A stretch of 64,000 nucleotides of DNA from Lewinellaceae bacterium (GTDB lineage: Bacteria > Bacteroidota > Bacteroidia > Chitinophagales > Saprospiraceae), in assembly GCA_020636095.1 (NCBI GenBank), contig JACJYN010000011.1, positions 62,001 to 126,000 of the forward strand, written 5' to 3'. A program made the position numbers and the translations under genes. Shown piece after piece: positions 48,841 through 56,792 of the stretch. The notes beneath the pieces are model-generated. The model worked only from the letters and a program-made list of their open reading frames with translations. It was not told the origin of the DNA and searched no databases. The first letter of the stretch is position 1. Each line of letters opens with the position of its first letter.

Positions 48841-49671
48841 TTACCAATGGGCCAACAAATCCGGCAGGCCTTTCATCCGGCTGTTTTGCACATGCACGTA
48901 GCGCGCAGTGGTGGACACGTCAGAATGGCCCAGCAGCGCCTTCACCGTCAGCGTGTCCACTCCGTTTTCCAGTAAATGCGTGGCAAAACTATGGCGCAGC
49001 ACATGCACCCCTACTTGCTTGCGCAGGCCAATGCCCTTGCAGGCCTGTTTGAACACGGTTTGTACCGTGCGGATGCTGATATGCCGGCCCGGCACCTGCC
49101 CTTCAAACAAATAAACCCGCGGCCGGTATTCCAGCCAGTAAGCACGCAACTCTTTCAACAAGGGCATCGACAAAACCGTGTAACGGCTTTTCTTTCCTTT
49201 GCCCATCTCTACCCGCACAACCATCCGTTTGGAATCAATGTCTCCGGGCTTGAGCTTTACCAGCTCCCCTACCCGCACGCCCGTGGTATACAATACTTTG
49301 AGAAACGCCCGGTGCTTGAGGTTCTTTGTCTGGCAAATAAGCTGGCGCACTTCTTCTTCCGACAATACTTCCGGCAGCGTCTTGGCTCGCTTGCTGCGGG
49401 GAAGCTTGTTGGCGTTCCAACTCCGCCCCAGTACCTTCTCCCACAGCAGCTTGATGCCGCTGTAACAGCCCGCCAGGCTGCTCTGGCTTAACTGCCGGCT
49501 TCGCCTCAGGTGGTCAAAGTAGGCGCCAATGTCTTCTTCGGTTAACAAATCCGGGCTCTTGCCGTAATGCAAAGCAAATTGCAATACCCACATCGTGTAA
49601 GCCCTGATTGTCGATGGGCTGTAACCCCTGCGCTCCATATAGCGCAACATCTTTGCTCTTAATGGTTTCAT
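48841..49671 (-). CDS. Tyrosine recombinase of the IS91-type element (XerD-like)
   Basis: The 276-residue protein has a SAM-like core-binding domain (GYSPSTIRAYTMWVLQFALH) and a full catalytic domain. Arg is in LYTTGVRVGELVKLKPGDID, the HxxR motif is HVLRHSFATHLLENG, and the terminal His and Tyr are in LGHSDVSTTARYVHV. Recombinases of this kind precede the transposase in many Bacteroidota IS91 elements and may resolve intermediates. It ends 6 bp before the transposase start. It lacks the IntI-specific insertion, as far as I can judge, so it is not an integron integrase. Confidence 0.92.
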   Translation of the reverse strand: MKPLRAKMLRYMERRGYSPSTIRAYTMWVLQFALHYGKSPDLLTEEDIGAYFDHLRRSRQLSQSSLAGCYSGIKLLWEKVLGRSWNANKLPRSKRAKTLPEVLSEEEVRQLICQTKNLKHRAFLKVLYTTGVRVGELVKLKPGDIDSKRMVVRVEMGKGKKSRYTVLSMPLLKELRAYWLEYRPRVYLFEGQVPGRHISIRTVQTVFKQACKGIGLRKQVGVHVLRHSFATHLLENGVDTLTVKALLGHSDVSTTARYVHVQNSRMKGLPDLLAHW

Positions 49672-49757
49672 CGTAAAGCGTTTTGGTGATATAATAACCT
49701 TTCGCTTTACGAGTTAAGGCTTTTGGAGGTCAAAAGCTACCGCCGGTACGGCGGTTT

Positions 49758-49825
49758 AGTTCAACGGTTCGTATATGCGTAGTGCGACCGTTTAGGGAGC
49801 ATTATCGCATATACATTGTTGGGGC
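49758..49825 (-). other. attC-like palindrome E
   Basis: TTCAACGGTTCGTATATGCG pairs with CGCATATACATTGTTGGGGC. On the minus strand it ends CCGTTGAACT, where GTTGAAC fits GTTRRRY. It is 87 bp upstream of the recombinase start, the same relation as at sites D and H. Confidence 0.5.
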
Positions 49826-49904
49826 ATCGTGCTTTTCCCTTTTTCCTGTCCATCTTTTCTGTCGCGCGTAGGGCATTTTTGAAAATTTCTTTTTCCGGGC
49901 TAGG

Positions 49905-49981
49905 CAGACACACTCTTTGGCTGGCTTTGATCTGTGGACGGTATTGAGCGGCCAGCCAATGTGTGTGACTGCTGCGTTGGC
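49905..49981. repeat. Palindromic module at the left end of the Hsp70 operon
   Basis: GCAGACACACTCTTTGGCTGGC is inverted as GCCAGCCAATGTGTGTGACTGC, followed by GCGTTGGC at the edge of the last operon gene. The GACACAC...GTGTGTG arms and GCGTTGGC end recur at 59160-59220. The remaining 49826-49904 has no gene. Confidence 0.5.
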
Positions 49982-50290
49982 TTATTTCTTTTCCATTTTT
50001 GGTTTCATGAAGATTGTTCCAATTAACCCAATTCCAACAATCACGTCTACGATATTCCAGAGTTCTCTACCCAAAGAAGTCTTAATCAACGGTTGAAATA
50101 GAATTGCAAGACTTACATATATTATTGTCATTGTATTTTCCTGCTTTTCGAAACTTTTATATGCCAATATTGCAAAACCTACCAAAGCCAAAAAACGAAC
50201 GAGTTGATAGTAACCGTAAGGCATGTCCATCAAGCAGAGGAAAAACAAAATCGCTAACACCACTTTTATGATGTTTTCTAGGCTATTCAT
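49982..50290 (-). CDS. Small membrane protein (DUF6804-like)
   Basis: The 102-residue protein has about four hydrophobic segments. PYGYYQLVRFLALVGFAILA, the Phe-Gln-Pro turn in LAILFQPLIKTSLGRELW and IVDVIVGIGLIGTIF match the pattern of the DUF6804 family. The function is unknown. It is the last gene of the Hsp70 operon; its start overlaps the TerB-like gene by 8 bp, which argues for shared translation. Confidence 0.7.
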   Translation of the reverse strand: MNSLENIIKVVLAILFFLCLMDMPYGYYQLVRFLALVGFAILAYKSFEKQENTMTIIYVSLAILFQPLIKTSLGRELWNIVDVIVGIGLIGTIFMKPKMEKK

Positions 50291-50801
50291 TACTGTCTAA
50301 CTCGATTGATGCAAATTCTGGAATATCGTGTTTGTCAAAATAGTCAGCAGTAAGTTTTTCAAGGTAACTTTCAGAAATTATGTCTTGCTGTAAGTAATCT
50401 TCTTCAAGGTTTTCAAACGCTGAAAGTGCTTCAATTAATGTTTTATCTGAAACACTCAACTTGGAGCGAATGATTTTGAAGAATTTTATTTCACTGTATT
50501 TCTCATCATTGTCGGCTTTGATAGTCTGCACCGCTGTCCGCACAATTTCAATTTCTTGTTTCTCTGTAAGGCTTGATTGGCTAAGATGGCGCAAATACTC
50601 ACGTAGAAAGCCATGTCCGTTCTTATTGATCTCCTGAACAAGTCGGTTTAGCTCATTTTCGATATTCTCGAATCCAAATAGCTGTTCATCTTGTTCGAGC
50701 GATTTTATCAGTTGGACTTCTGACTGATCTATATCTCCATCAGATGCCATGCATGAGAAGGCTGTCTGTAACAATAATTCGTTAAATGCGGGTTGTTCCA
50801 T
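50283..50801 (-). CDS. TerB-like protein
   Basis: The 172-residue helical protein has LLQTAFSCMASDGDIDQSEV, the acidic DGDID.SE signature of TerB-like domains, and a second half-repeat with EIEIVRTAVQTIKADNDEKY SEIKFFKIIR that echoes it. TerB domains are metal-binding helical bundles found in stress and phage-defence systems of the ter type, usually next to AAA+, kinase or vWA proteins. That context is present here. The role in this operon is unknown. Confidence 0.75.
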   Translation of the reverse strand: MEQPAFNELLLQTAFSCMASDGDIDQSEVQLIKSLEQDEQLFGFENIENELNRLVQEINKNGHGFLREYLRHLSQSSLTEKQEIEIVRTAVQTIKADNDEKYSEIKFFKIIRSKLSVSDKTLIEALSAFENLEEDYLQQDIISESYLEKLTADYFDKHDIPEFASIELDSNE

Positions 50802-50811
50802 ATTTCAAGTT

Positions 50812-52617
50812 TTAATTATTTGGTTTAAAGCCAATAGTAGGGCGGATATGCCCTTGGTCTAATCCTTCCAATTGCGCTCTGATTTGTTCGTATCTTTTTA
50901 TTTCACTAACCTTCACTGATGGTTTTGTGCTGTTGATTATTGCAATCAAAATTTCCTGTGTGATTTTTGACTTTTCTCTGAGGGCTTTTCGAGAAGCTTC
51001 ATTAACCAAATGTTCAATATCAATTGAAACGTAATTTTCTGTTCTTTCAGCAAGTAGGTCGAAATCGATACCAAAATCCAAAGGACGCCTTTTTAAAAGC
51101 ATCTTGAACATTTCTTTCCTGGCCTTAAAATCAGGAGGTGGTACAAAAAAGATTTTATCAATCCGTCCTGTCCTTAAAACTGCCGGGTCAATAAGTCCAG
51201 GTTGGTTGGTGGAAGTAATTACAAATACACCATCTTTACCACAGTTGTTGAGCTGAGCCAAAAATTCATTGACTTCACCTGATTGATTCTTTCCTGCATG
51301 GCTTTCCCGGTTGGGAACTAGTGCGTCGAATTCTTCAAAATTGAGGATGGTCGGTGCATTTTTTCGGGCCTCATCAAACAACTGTTTGATTTTTTCTTGT
51401 GAACCGTGAACATATATACTTGCTAATTCTGAGGGCTTAATCTCTACATAGTTATATCCAACTTCCTCCGATAATTTCTGTGCAAAAAAGGATTTACCGC
51501 AACCTGGTGGTCCATAAAGTAGCATTCCATTTGGAATGGTTAGACCATATTCTTCGTAAAGTTCTTTTTCTTCCAAAGCCCTGATGACATCATGAAAAAG
51601 TGTTTCCTTCAATTCGTCCATTCCGGCAATATCATTGAACCCGTTCCCTTTTTTTCTCTTTTGGCTTCCTGATAGTTTTTCGGGTAAACCAGATTCAGGT
51701 TGTTGTGATTTGCTTTCTATCTCAACCTCACCATTTAAAGCCTGCAACATCTTATCGGCAGAATTAAAACGCAAGTCCACATCAGCTTCAAGGGCTTTCT
51801 GTGCAACTGTAATAAGTTGATTCTTGTCTGAGTCATGTACGGAAAAAATTGACAATGAAGGGATTTTCAACGGCTTCTGTCTTGCTTCAAGTAAGGCTTC
51901 TTCAAGTTCAATACGGTCTTTCTGATAATCTGATAAGTCCATAAACCAAGGCGGCAAGCCTGTCAATAAATGATATATTAATGCGCCAACTGAATACAAA
52001 TCACTTTGAGGTGAGAAAATATTATTGAAACATTCGGGAGCTAAATAATATGGATTTAGCCCCTCCCGATAATATACTTTGGTGGAATTGTGGAAATAAC
52101 GAGCATAGCCGAAATCAATAATTTTCGAAATTGGCGTGTTTCCGCTCAGATCCAACATTATGTTCTGGTGATTGATGTCATTGTGGACCAAAGGCTTTTC
52201 CCGATTATGTAGATATTTTAAACCATTTAGAACTCCACCAACAATTTGCTTTACTTCATAAGGGTTCAGCGTATGTTTCCTTTTCAGTCGTTCCTCAAGT
52301 GTCTCACCACTGATAAAGTCAAGTGTGAGATAAGCAAAACGTTGATTTTCTTTTACCCATTCACCGTCATCTATATAGTGAACAATATTAGGGTGTTTGA
52401 TTGATTTTAAAAACTCTATCTCTTTGATATTGCCTTCTCCATCAAATTGTGTCCTGTGCAGTTTTGATAACTGAAATAATTTCAAAAACCTTGTTTGGTT
52501 CTCATTGTCTTTAACTCGATACGTTTCAGCATGAGAACCTTTTTTGATGAAAAATTGAACAGAATATTTTTCATCTATAAGATCAGAACGGGTTAATATG
52601 GCTTTTTGTGATTTCAT
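50812..52617 (-). CDS. Protein kinase fused to Cdc48/p97-like AAA+ ATPase
   Basis: The 601-residue protein joins two enzymes. Residues 20-295 are a Ser/Thr kinase domain: Lys46 (FLKLF), catalytic Asp147 and Asn152 (VHNDINHQN), Asp168 (IIDFGYA) and APE at 193-195. A polar linker (300-325) follows. Residues 326-595 are an AAA+ domain: FNDIAGMDELKE, Walker A GPPGCGKS at 369-376, a Walker B variant in ILNFEEFDAL (Glu428 where Asp is usual), sensor 1 TSTNQ, and arginine fingers in RTGRIDKIFF. The AAA part resembles single-domain Cdc48/FtsH-type unfoldases. The kinase may control or sense substrate for the unfoldase. It directly abuts the lipoprotein gene, with a 0-bp gap. Confidence 0.9.
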   Translation of the reverse strand: MKSQKAILTRSDLIDEKYSVQFFIKKGSHAETYRVKDNENQTRFLKLFQLSKLHRTQFDGEGNIKEIEFLKSIKHPNIVHYIDDGEWVKENQRFAYLTLDFISGETLEERLKRKHTLNPYEVKQIVGGVLNGLKYLHNREKPLVHNDINHQNIMLDLSGNTPISKIIDFGYARYFHNSTKVYYREGLNPYYLAPECFNNIFSPQSDLYSVGALIYHLLTGLPPWFMDLSDYQKDRIELEEALLEARQKPLKIPSLSIFSVHDSDKNQLITVAQKALEADVDLRFNSADKMLQALNGEVEIESKSQQPESGLPEKLSGSQKRKKGNGFNDIAGMDELKETLFHDVIRALEEKELYEEYGLTIPNGMLLYGPPGCGKSFFAQKLSEEVGYNYVEIKPSELASIYVHGSQEKIKQLFDEARKNAPTILNFEEFDALVPNRESHAGKNQSGEVNEFLAQLNNCGKDGVFVITSTNQPGLIDPAVLRTGRIDKIFFVPPPDFKARKEMFKMLLKRRPLDFGIDFDLLAERTENYVSIDIEHLVNEASRKALREKSKITQEILIAIINSTKPSVKVSEIKRYEQIRAQLEGLDQGHIRPTIGFKPNN

Positions 52618-53280
52618 TTAGAGTGCTTCATTTGCATCACTTGGCCTTGTGCTGAAATTACCGTTTTGCTGCAAGATCAGTTCGTACTCAAGAACATTAT
52701 TAGATAAACTTTGTGGACTGTCTTTACCAAAAACTTCATTTGAAATAAAGCCTCCTTTTAAAGTTCCACAAGGCGCCTCTTTCATTGTCTTTTGAGGATT
52801 CCAGCCTTTTCCGTAGTAGAAAAATGGCTGGTATGTTCCATTAGGCAGATCAAATGTATACGAAGAGCTTCCTTTAATGTAGGCGTGTCTTACTATCCTA
52901 CCGCTCTTTTTAATGGTTACCAAAACGTCAGAATTGTAAGGTGTTTTTACTTTTATTTGCGAACAGCTCAAACCTGAACATGATTTATTAGAACCATAAC
53001 AATAAGAATAAGGTGTAGCCCCTGTTCTCAAAGAATTGTTTATATATTTTTCATAAACAACTCTCTCTTGACGTTCTTTTTCGAGTCTTGCTTCTCGTTC
53101 TATTCGTTCTTGTTCTAATTTTATTGCTCTTTCAGCTTCTTCTTGTTTTTTCTTTTCCTCAAGCTCAATACGCTGCTGCTCTACACGGGCAATACGTCTT
53201 TGGCGTTCCGCTTCTGATTCGCATGAACTCGCAAATGTTGTGATTGCAATTAGTCCAATAATAGTTATTCGTGTTGTCAT
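52618..53280 (-). CDS. Coiled-coil lipoprotein of the Hsp70 operon
   Basis: The 220-residue protein has a lipoprotein signal (ITTFASSCESE, Cys at about 20). A strongly charged coil of Glu/Arg/Lys repeats runs to about residue 78, and a C-terminal beta-rich domain with VLVTIKKSGRIVRHAYIKGS and LPNGTYQPFFYYGKGWNP follows. Six Cys around residues 92-105 and 167 could form disulphides. It resembles surface or periplasmic sensor subunits but I recognise no family. It lies 12 bp from the Hsp70 gene. Confidence 0.7.
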   Translation of the reverse strand: MTTRITIIGLIAITTFASSCESEAERQRRIARVEQQRIELEEKKKQEEAERAIKLEQERIEREARLEKERQERVVYEKYINNSLRTGATPYSYCYGSNKSCSGLSCSQIKVKTPYNSDVLVTIKKSGRIVRHAYIKGSSSYTFDLPNGTYQPFFYYGKGWNPQKTMKEAPCGTLKGGFISNEVFGKDSPQSLSNNVLEYELILQQNGNFSTRPSDANEAL

Positions 53281-53291
53281 CTCTTGATAAT

Positions 53292-55817
53292 TTAACCCAT
53301 TAATACTTCATTATCATCCCCAGGTTGTTCATCTGGCGGAAGTTCATTAATCAAATCAATCACAATCGGATGCAACCTTTCCCTGGTCGGATTTTCTACA
53401 ATCACTTGTTCAGCCTGGCTGATCAGTTGTCTTGCTCGTTGCGGGTTTCTCCAGTGGAATGAACCAAAGTTTTCACTGTGGTGCCGAACAAATCCAATAA
53501 GCTGGTATATCAATGTCATAGCAAAGAATAGCGAATGAATTTCTTCCAAGAGAGCTTGACCAACTTTTACATCTTTCTTTCGGATGACTTCATCAACCTG
53601 ATTTCTAAGTTCATTTACACGCTGATTGGTTTTCTCATTGCCCAATTCGTTGTTGGCTTTTTCAAGACGGTCAAACTCTTCGCGTAATTCTTCTTCCAGT
53701 TTTGGCCATTCGATATTTTCATTTAGGTCGTCAATCTTTTTTAAAGATTTTCTAAGGTTGTCAAGCACTTCCTTTTTACGGTCATAATCATTTCGACCTT
53801 GATCTAAGCGAGTTTTAAGTCTGTCAATTTCTTTTTCGATAGCTTCAATTTCCTGACCATTTGCATGTCCATTTGAATTCAGTTCTACAAGTGAACCTTT
53901 GGCTTTCCGAATTTCATTGTCAAGAAAACCTGCATCAATTTCCGACATCACATCTTCAGGTATTGCAATATCTGCCGTATGGTCTAAATAAGGAAAGAAT
54001 GCTTCTATCTTTTCAATCCTTCCAGACTTGTCAGTTGTAAGGGTAATATCCACATCCGAATTATCAGGTAACAGTGCCGGAAGATCATCTCCCGTTATTT
54101 TAGCATCATAAACGTGCTCGTTATACAGTGCTCTTGTACCTTCTGAATAATAATCTCCTTGATAAATTGGGATTTTGATAGCATCCTGAGAATTGCCAGG
54201 ACGAATTTGTTTCTGGGTTTTCAATCCATTTATTGTACCTTTTGCAGGAAGGGATTGATTGACTTCAAGTCCTTTAGCTGTCTTGAAAATGAGTCTTCCG
54301 TCTTTTCTCCGTTTAATCTCAACACCAATGTTGTATGGCAGCGTTGCACTTCCAATCTTTGAACCTTGGATAATTGTAAAATTGTCAGGCTGCCCTTCAA
54401 GTCTGTTACCCGCCTCATCATATAGAACTACCTCAAAGTTATTGGGCTTGCCTTCATTTAATTTAGCTTCAATGATTTCTCCTTTTTCATTGATAGCGAC
54501 TTTCCCAGATGACCATGCTTTATCACCTCTAACGATCTCAGCAAAGACCTTTTCAGGAACATCACCTTCTGTTTTTTCTGGTAAGATTTTCAGCGTAACC
54601 CATTCTTCTGTTTCCACTGTTGAAGGTTCATAGCCTATATCTAATTGGATTTTCGTCCTATCTCGTGATGCTTCCTTAATTTCGTCTGATACATCTAACG
54701 TTGAAGCATAGAGTGCCGCACCAGTGGCAACGGCTGTCATAGGATCAGCGCTTGTATCAGGTTTCTTGATTTGTTCTTCCAACATTTCTCGTAGTATTGG
54801 AGAATGCGTTGGTCCTCCAACCAATATTAGTGCCTCTAGCTTTTCACCAGACAAATTGTTTCTTTTGATAAGATCTTTGGTAAGGTCAACGGCCTTTTGA
54901 AAAATCGGGGCAATTACCTTTTTCAGGGTTTCCTTACTTACTACTAAATCAATTTCAATTTCTTCTCCTTCATCGTCCTCCCATTCTAAGAAAGTATCTT
55001 CATAGTACAACTCATGCGAATCTTTAAAGGAGAGCTGATTTTTTGCCTCTTCAGCAAAGGGTTTTAAAGCATCACGAAATATTGACTTTGCTTTATCATC
55101 CTCAAGATTTGATTGAATGCTATAACTTTCACTTAGGTGAGGAATGAGAATCTCATCTACTATTGCATAATCTAAGTTCTTACCGCCAAGGTAATTGTCC
55201 CCATCTGTGTCGACAACTTTCATTATGCCATCTTCAACCTTTACAAGTGCGGCATCAAAAGTTCCACCACCAAAGTCAAAAACTACCCAATAACCATTCT
55301 TGTTTTTGCTGTCCAGCCCATAGGCCATTGATGCAGCAATTGGTTCTTGCAATAATTCTGCATATTGGAAACCAGCAAGTTTAGCGGCTCTTAGGGTGGC
55401 ATCTTTTTGACGAATATCAAATTTGGCAGGTACGGTAACAACCACAGATTGAAAGCTGTCATCTGTTATAAACGAGCGTAGTTTCTTTAAAACTTCTGCC
55501 GATAACTGTTCGGAATTGAAACCTTGCCCCATGTATGAACTGTAATAAGTCTTATCTGTTCCCATGGTTCGCTTAAACTCGATAAACGTATTCGGTTCAA
55601 TACTTTTTGAAACAGCTTTCAGTTTATCAGACCTAAAAAGTTTTTCAGCCGAATCACCAACAAGGATATTTTTTTTCTTGTTAAAACCTACACAAGAAGG
55701 GATAATATCTTTAGATTGGTCTGATTTGATGATTTTAGGCTCCCCACCTTCCATTCTTGCTAAGGCAGAGTTTGTTGTACCTAAATCAATTCCGTAGTCA
55801 ATTTTTGTTCTTGCCAT
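53292..55817 (-). CDS. Hsp70 family protein (divergent DnaK-like)
   Basis: The 841-residue protein has the Hsp70 ATPase domain at about 1-385: phosphate-1 DYGIDLGTTNSALA (DLGTTNS at 11-17), QLSAEVLKKLRSFI, VVTVPAKFDIRQKDATLRAA, phosphate-2 VVFDFGGGTFDAALV and adenosine motif LILVGGPTHSPILREML. The substrate-side region from about 390 is longer and different from DnaK. It has two beta segments with GSATLPYNIGVEIKRRKDGR, and a coiled-coil (about 640-790) instead of the short DnaK lid. There is no EEVD-like end. Such forms are specialised chaperones. J-like and GrpE-like genes lie next to it. Confidence 0.9.
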   Translation of the reverse strand: MARTKIDYGIDLGTTNSALARMEGGEPKIIKSDQSKDIIPSCVGFNKKKNILVGDSAEKLFRSDKLKAVSKSIEPNTFIEFKRTMGTDKTYYSSYMGQGFNSEQLSAEVLKKLRSFITDDSFQSVVVTVPAKFDIRQKDATLRAAKLAGFQYAELLQEPIAASMAYGLDSKNKNGYWVVFDFGGGTFDAALVKVEDGIMKVVDTDGDNYLGGKNLDYAIVDEILIPHLSESYSIQSNLEDDKAKSIFRDALKPFAEEAKNQLSFKDSHELYYEDTFLEWEDDEGEEIEIDLVVSKETLKKVIAPIFQKAVDLTKDLIKRNNLSGEKLEALILVGGPTHSPILREMLEEQIKKPDTSADPMTAVATGAALYASTLDVSDEIKEASRDRTKIQLDIGYEPSTVETEEWVTLKILPEKTEGDVPEKVFAEIVRGDKAWSSGKVAINEKGEIIEAKLNEGKPNNFEVVLYDEAGNRLEGQPDNFTIIQGSKIGSATLPYNIGVEIKRRKDGRLIFKTAKGLEVNQSLPAKGTINGLKTQKQIRPGNSQDAIKIPIYQGDYYSEGTRALYNEHVYDAKITGDDLPALLPDNSDVDITLTTDKSGRIEKIEAFFPYLDHTADIAIPEDVMSEIDAGFLDNEIRKAKGSLVELNSNGHANGQEIEAIEKEIDRLKTRLDQGRNDYDRKKEVLDNLRKSLKKIDDLNENIEWPKLEEELREEFDRLEKANNELGNEKTNQRVNELRNQVDEVIRKKDVKVGQALLEEIHSLFFAMTLIYQLIGFVRHHSENFGSFHWRNPQRARQLISQAEQVIVENPTRERLHPIVIDLINELPPDEQPGDDNEVLMG

Positions 55818-55826
55818 GTTAAATTT

Positions 55827-56792
55827 TTACTCTGATTGTGAAACGTCTACTTGGCCTCTTTGAATTAGAACACCATTATATTTTACCTGTGGCTTGACAA
55901 CTCTTGAAATGATTCTCTCTCCATCTTTCAAAGTATCGTCAGTTTTAAAATTAATAACGTCTAAACTCATTCGGTCATCATATTTCTGATTTAGAAATGA
56001 AACAATTTCGTAGCCGTTAGCTTGAAAATTTGCTCTGATTCTCTCAAGTGCTTTCGCCAACGGTTTAATCCGTTTCTGGTCCTCAACTCTTTCAAGGTTT
56101 TTTTCAATTCTTTCAATTTCATCGGCTACTTTCAATGCCAATGAATGATCCTGCTCACCGTTCTGACTTCCTGGTTTAGCTTTGCGTTCCTCCTGGATAA
56201 TCTTCATTTGGGTTTCCATAACCCCCACCAACTTTTCATCCAGTCGGATCGCTTCTTTTTCCAATTCTTTACGGGTATTGGCTAGACTCTCGTTAATGGA
56301 AGATTGGTTGTCGGTTACTTTCTTTCGCAGGAAAACAAAGGCAAGAACTGATAACAACCCAACGACCAAAACCGCAATAATCCAATATAGCGTATTCTTG
56401 GTGAGTGCCTCATTCAGTTCAGAGACGCTTTGGTCTGTGGTTTCCCTAGTTTCTGAAATTTGTCCGTTTAATTCTTCTTTCTGCTCAGTCAGTTGTTTAT
56501 TGAGGTTACTTACAGCATTGCTGCTTGCTTGTAGCAGGTCGTTCAAGCTATCGATTTGAGTCGATAATCTTTCACTTTTGTTTGATAAACTATTAATACT
56601 CTTTTGCAGCGAATTATCTCTGGATTTGAGTTCTTGCAGTTCGTTTTGAGCGGCTTCATAGTTTTTGTTCAGTTCCAGAAACTGCTGTTCTAATTGACCT
56701 AGTTGTTTCACAACCTGTACACTATCCATTTGAGCATTTGCTGAAATGCTGATAAATGCCGTAAGTGATATTCCGAGTAATATTTTCTTCAT
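55827..56792 (-). CDS. Membrane coiled-coil protein with GrpE-like C-terminus
   Basis: The 321-residue protein begins with a signal peptide (LTAFISISANAQMDS), then a long coiled coil to about residue 130 (LEQQFLELNKNYEAAQNELQ). One TM segment lies at about 138-158 (YWIIAVLVVGLLSVLAFVFL). The cytoplasmic half ends ALERIRANFQANGYEIVSFL, NQKYDDRMSLDVINF and VKYNGVLIQRGQVDVSQ. The ALERIR..F...GYEIV...YDD pattern followed by a short beta tail resembles the C-terminus of GrpE; this is inference. It overlaps the upstream gene by 4 bp and would anchor a chaperone complex at the membrane. Confidence 0.65.
   Translation of the reverse strand: MKKILLGISLTAFISISANAQMDSVQVVKQLGQLEQQFLELNKNYEAAQNELQELKSRDNSLQKSINSLSNKSERLSTQIDSLNDLLQASSNAVSNLNKQLTEQKEELNGQISETRETTDQSVSELNEALTKNTLYWIIAVLVVGLLSVLAFVFLRKKVTDNQSSINESLANTRKELEKEAIRLDEKLVGVMETQMKIIQEERKAKPGSQNGEQDHSLALKVADEIERIEKNLERVEDQKRIKPLAKALERIRANFQANGYEIVSFLNQKYDDRMSLDVINFKTDDTLKDGERIISRVVKPQVKYNGVLIQRGQVDVSQSE

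Larger units (their letters stand above)
45107..49757 (-). mobile_element. IS91-type element with tyrosine recombinase, interrupted by IS66
   Basis: The element contains, in minus-strand order, a tyrosine recombinase (49671-48841) and a Y2/HUH transposase (48834-45368). The left boundary is placed at 45107 because that is where identity with the partial copy at 31188 begins. The right boundary is set by attC-like site E and is approximate. An IS66 copy splits the transposase gene. Confidence 0.7.

Noticed and set aside
48841..49671. Integron integrase for the attC-like sites
   Set aside because: The recombinase is XerD-like and directly coupled to an IS91 transposase; the IntI-specific insertion was not seen.
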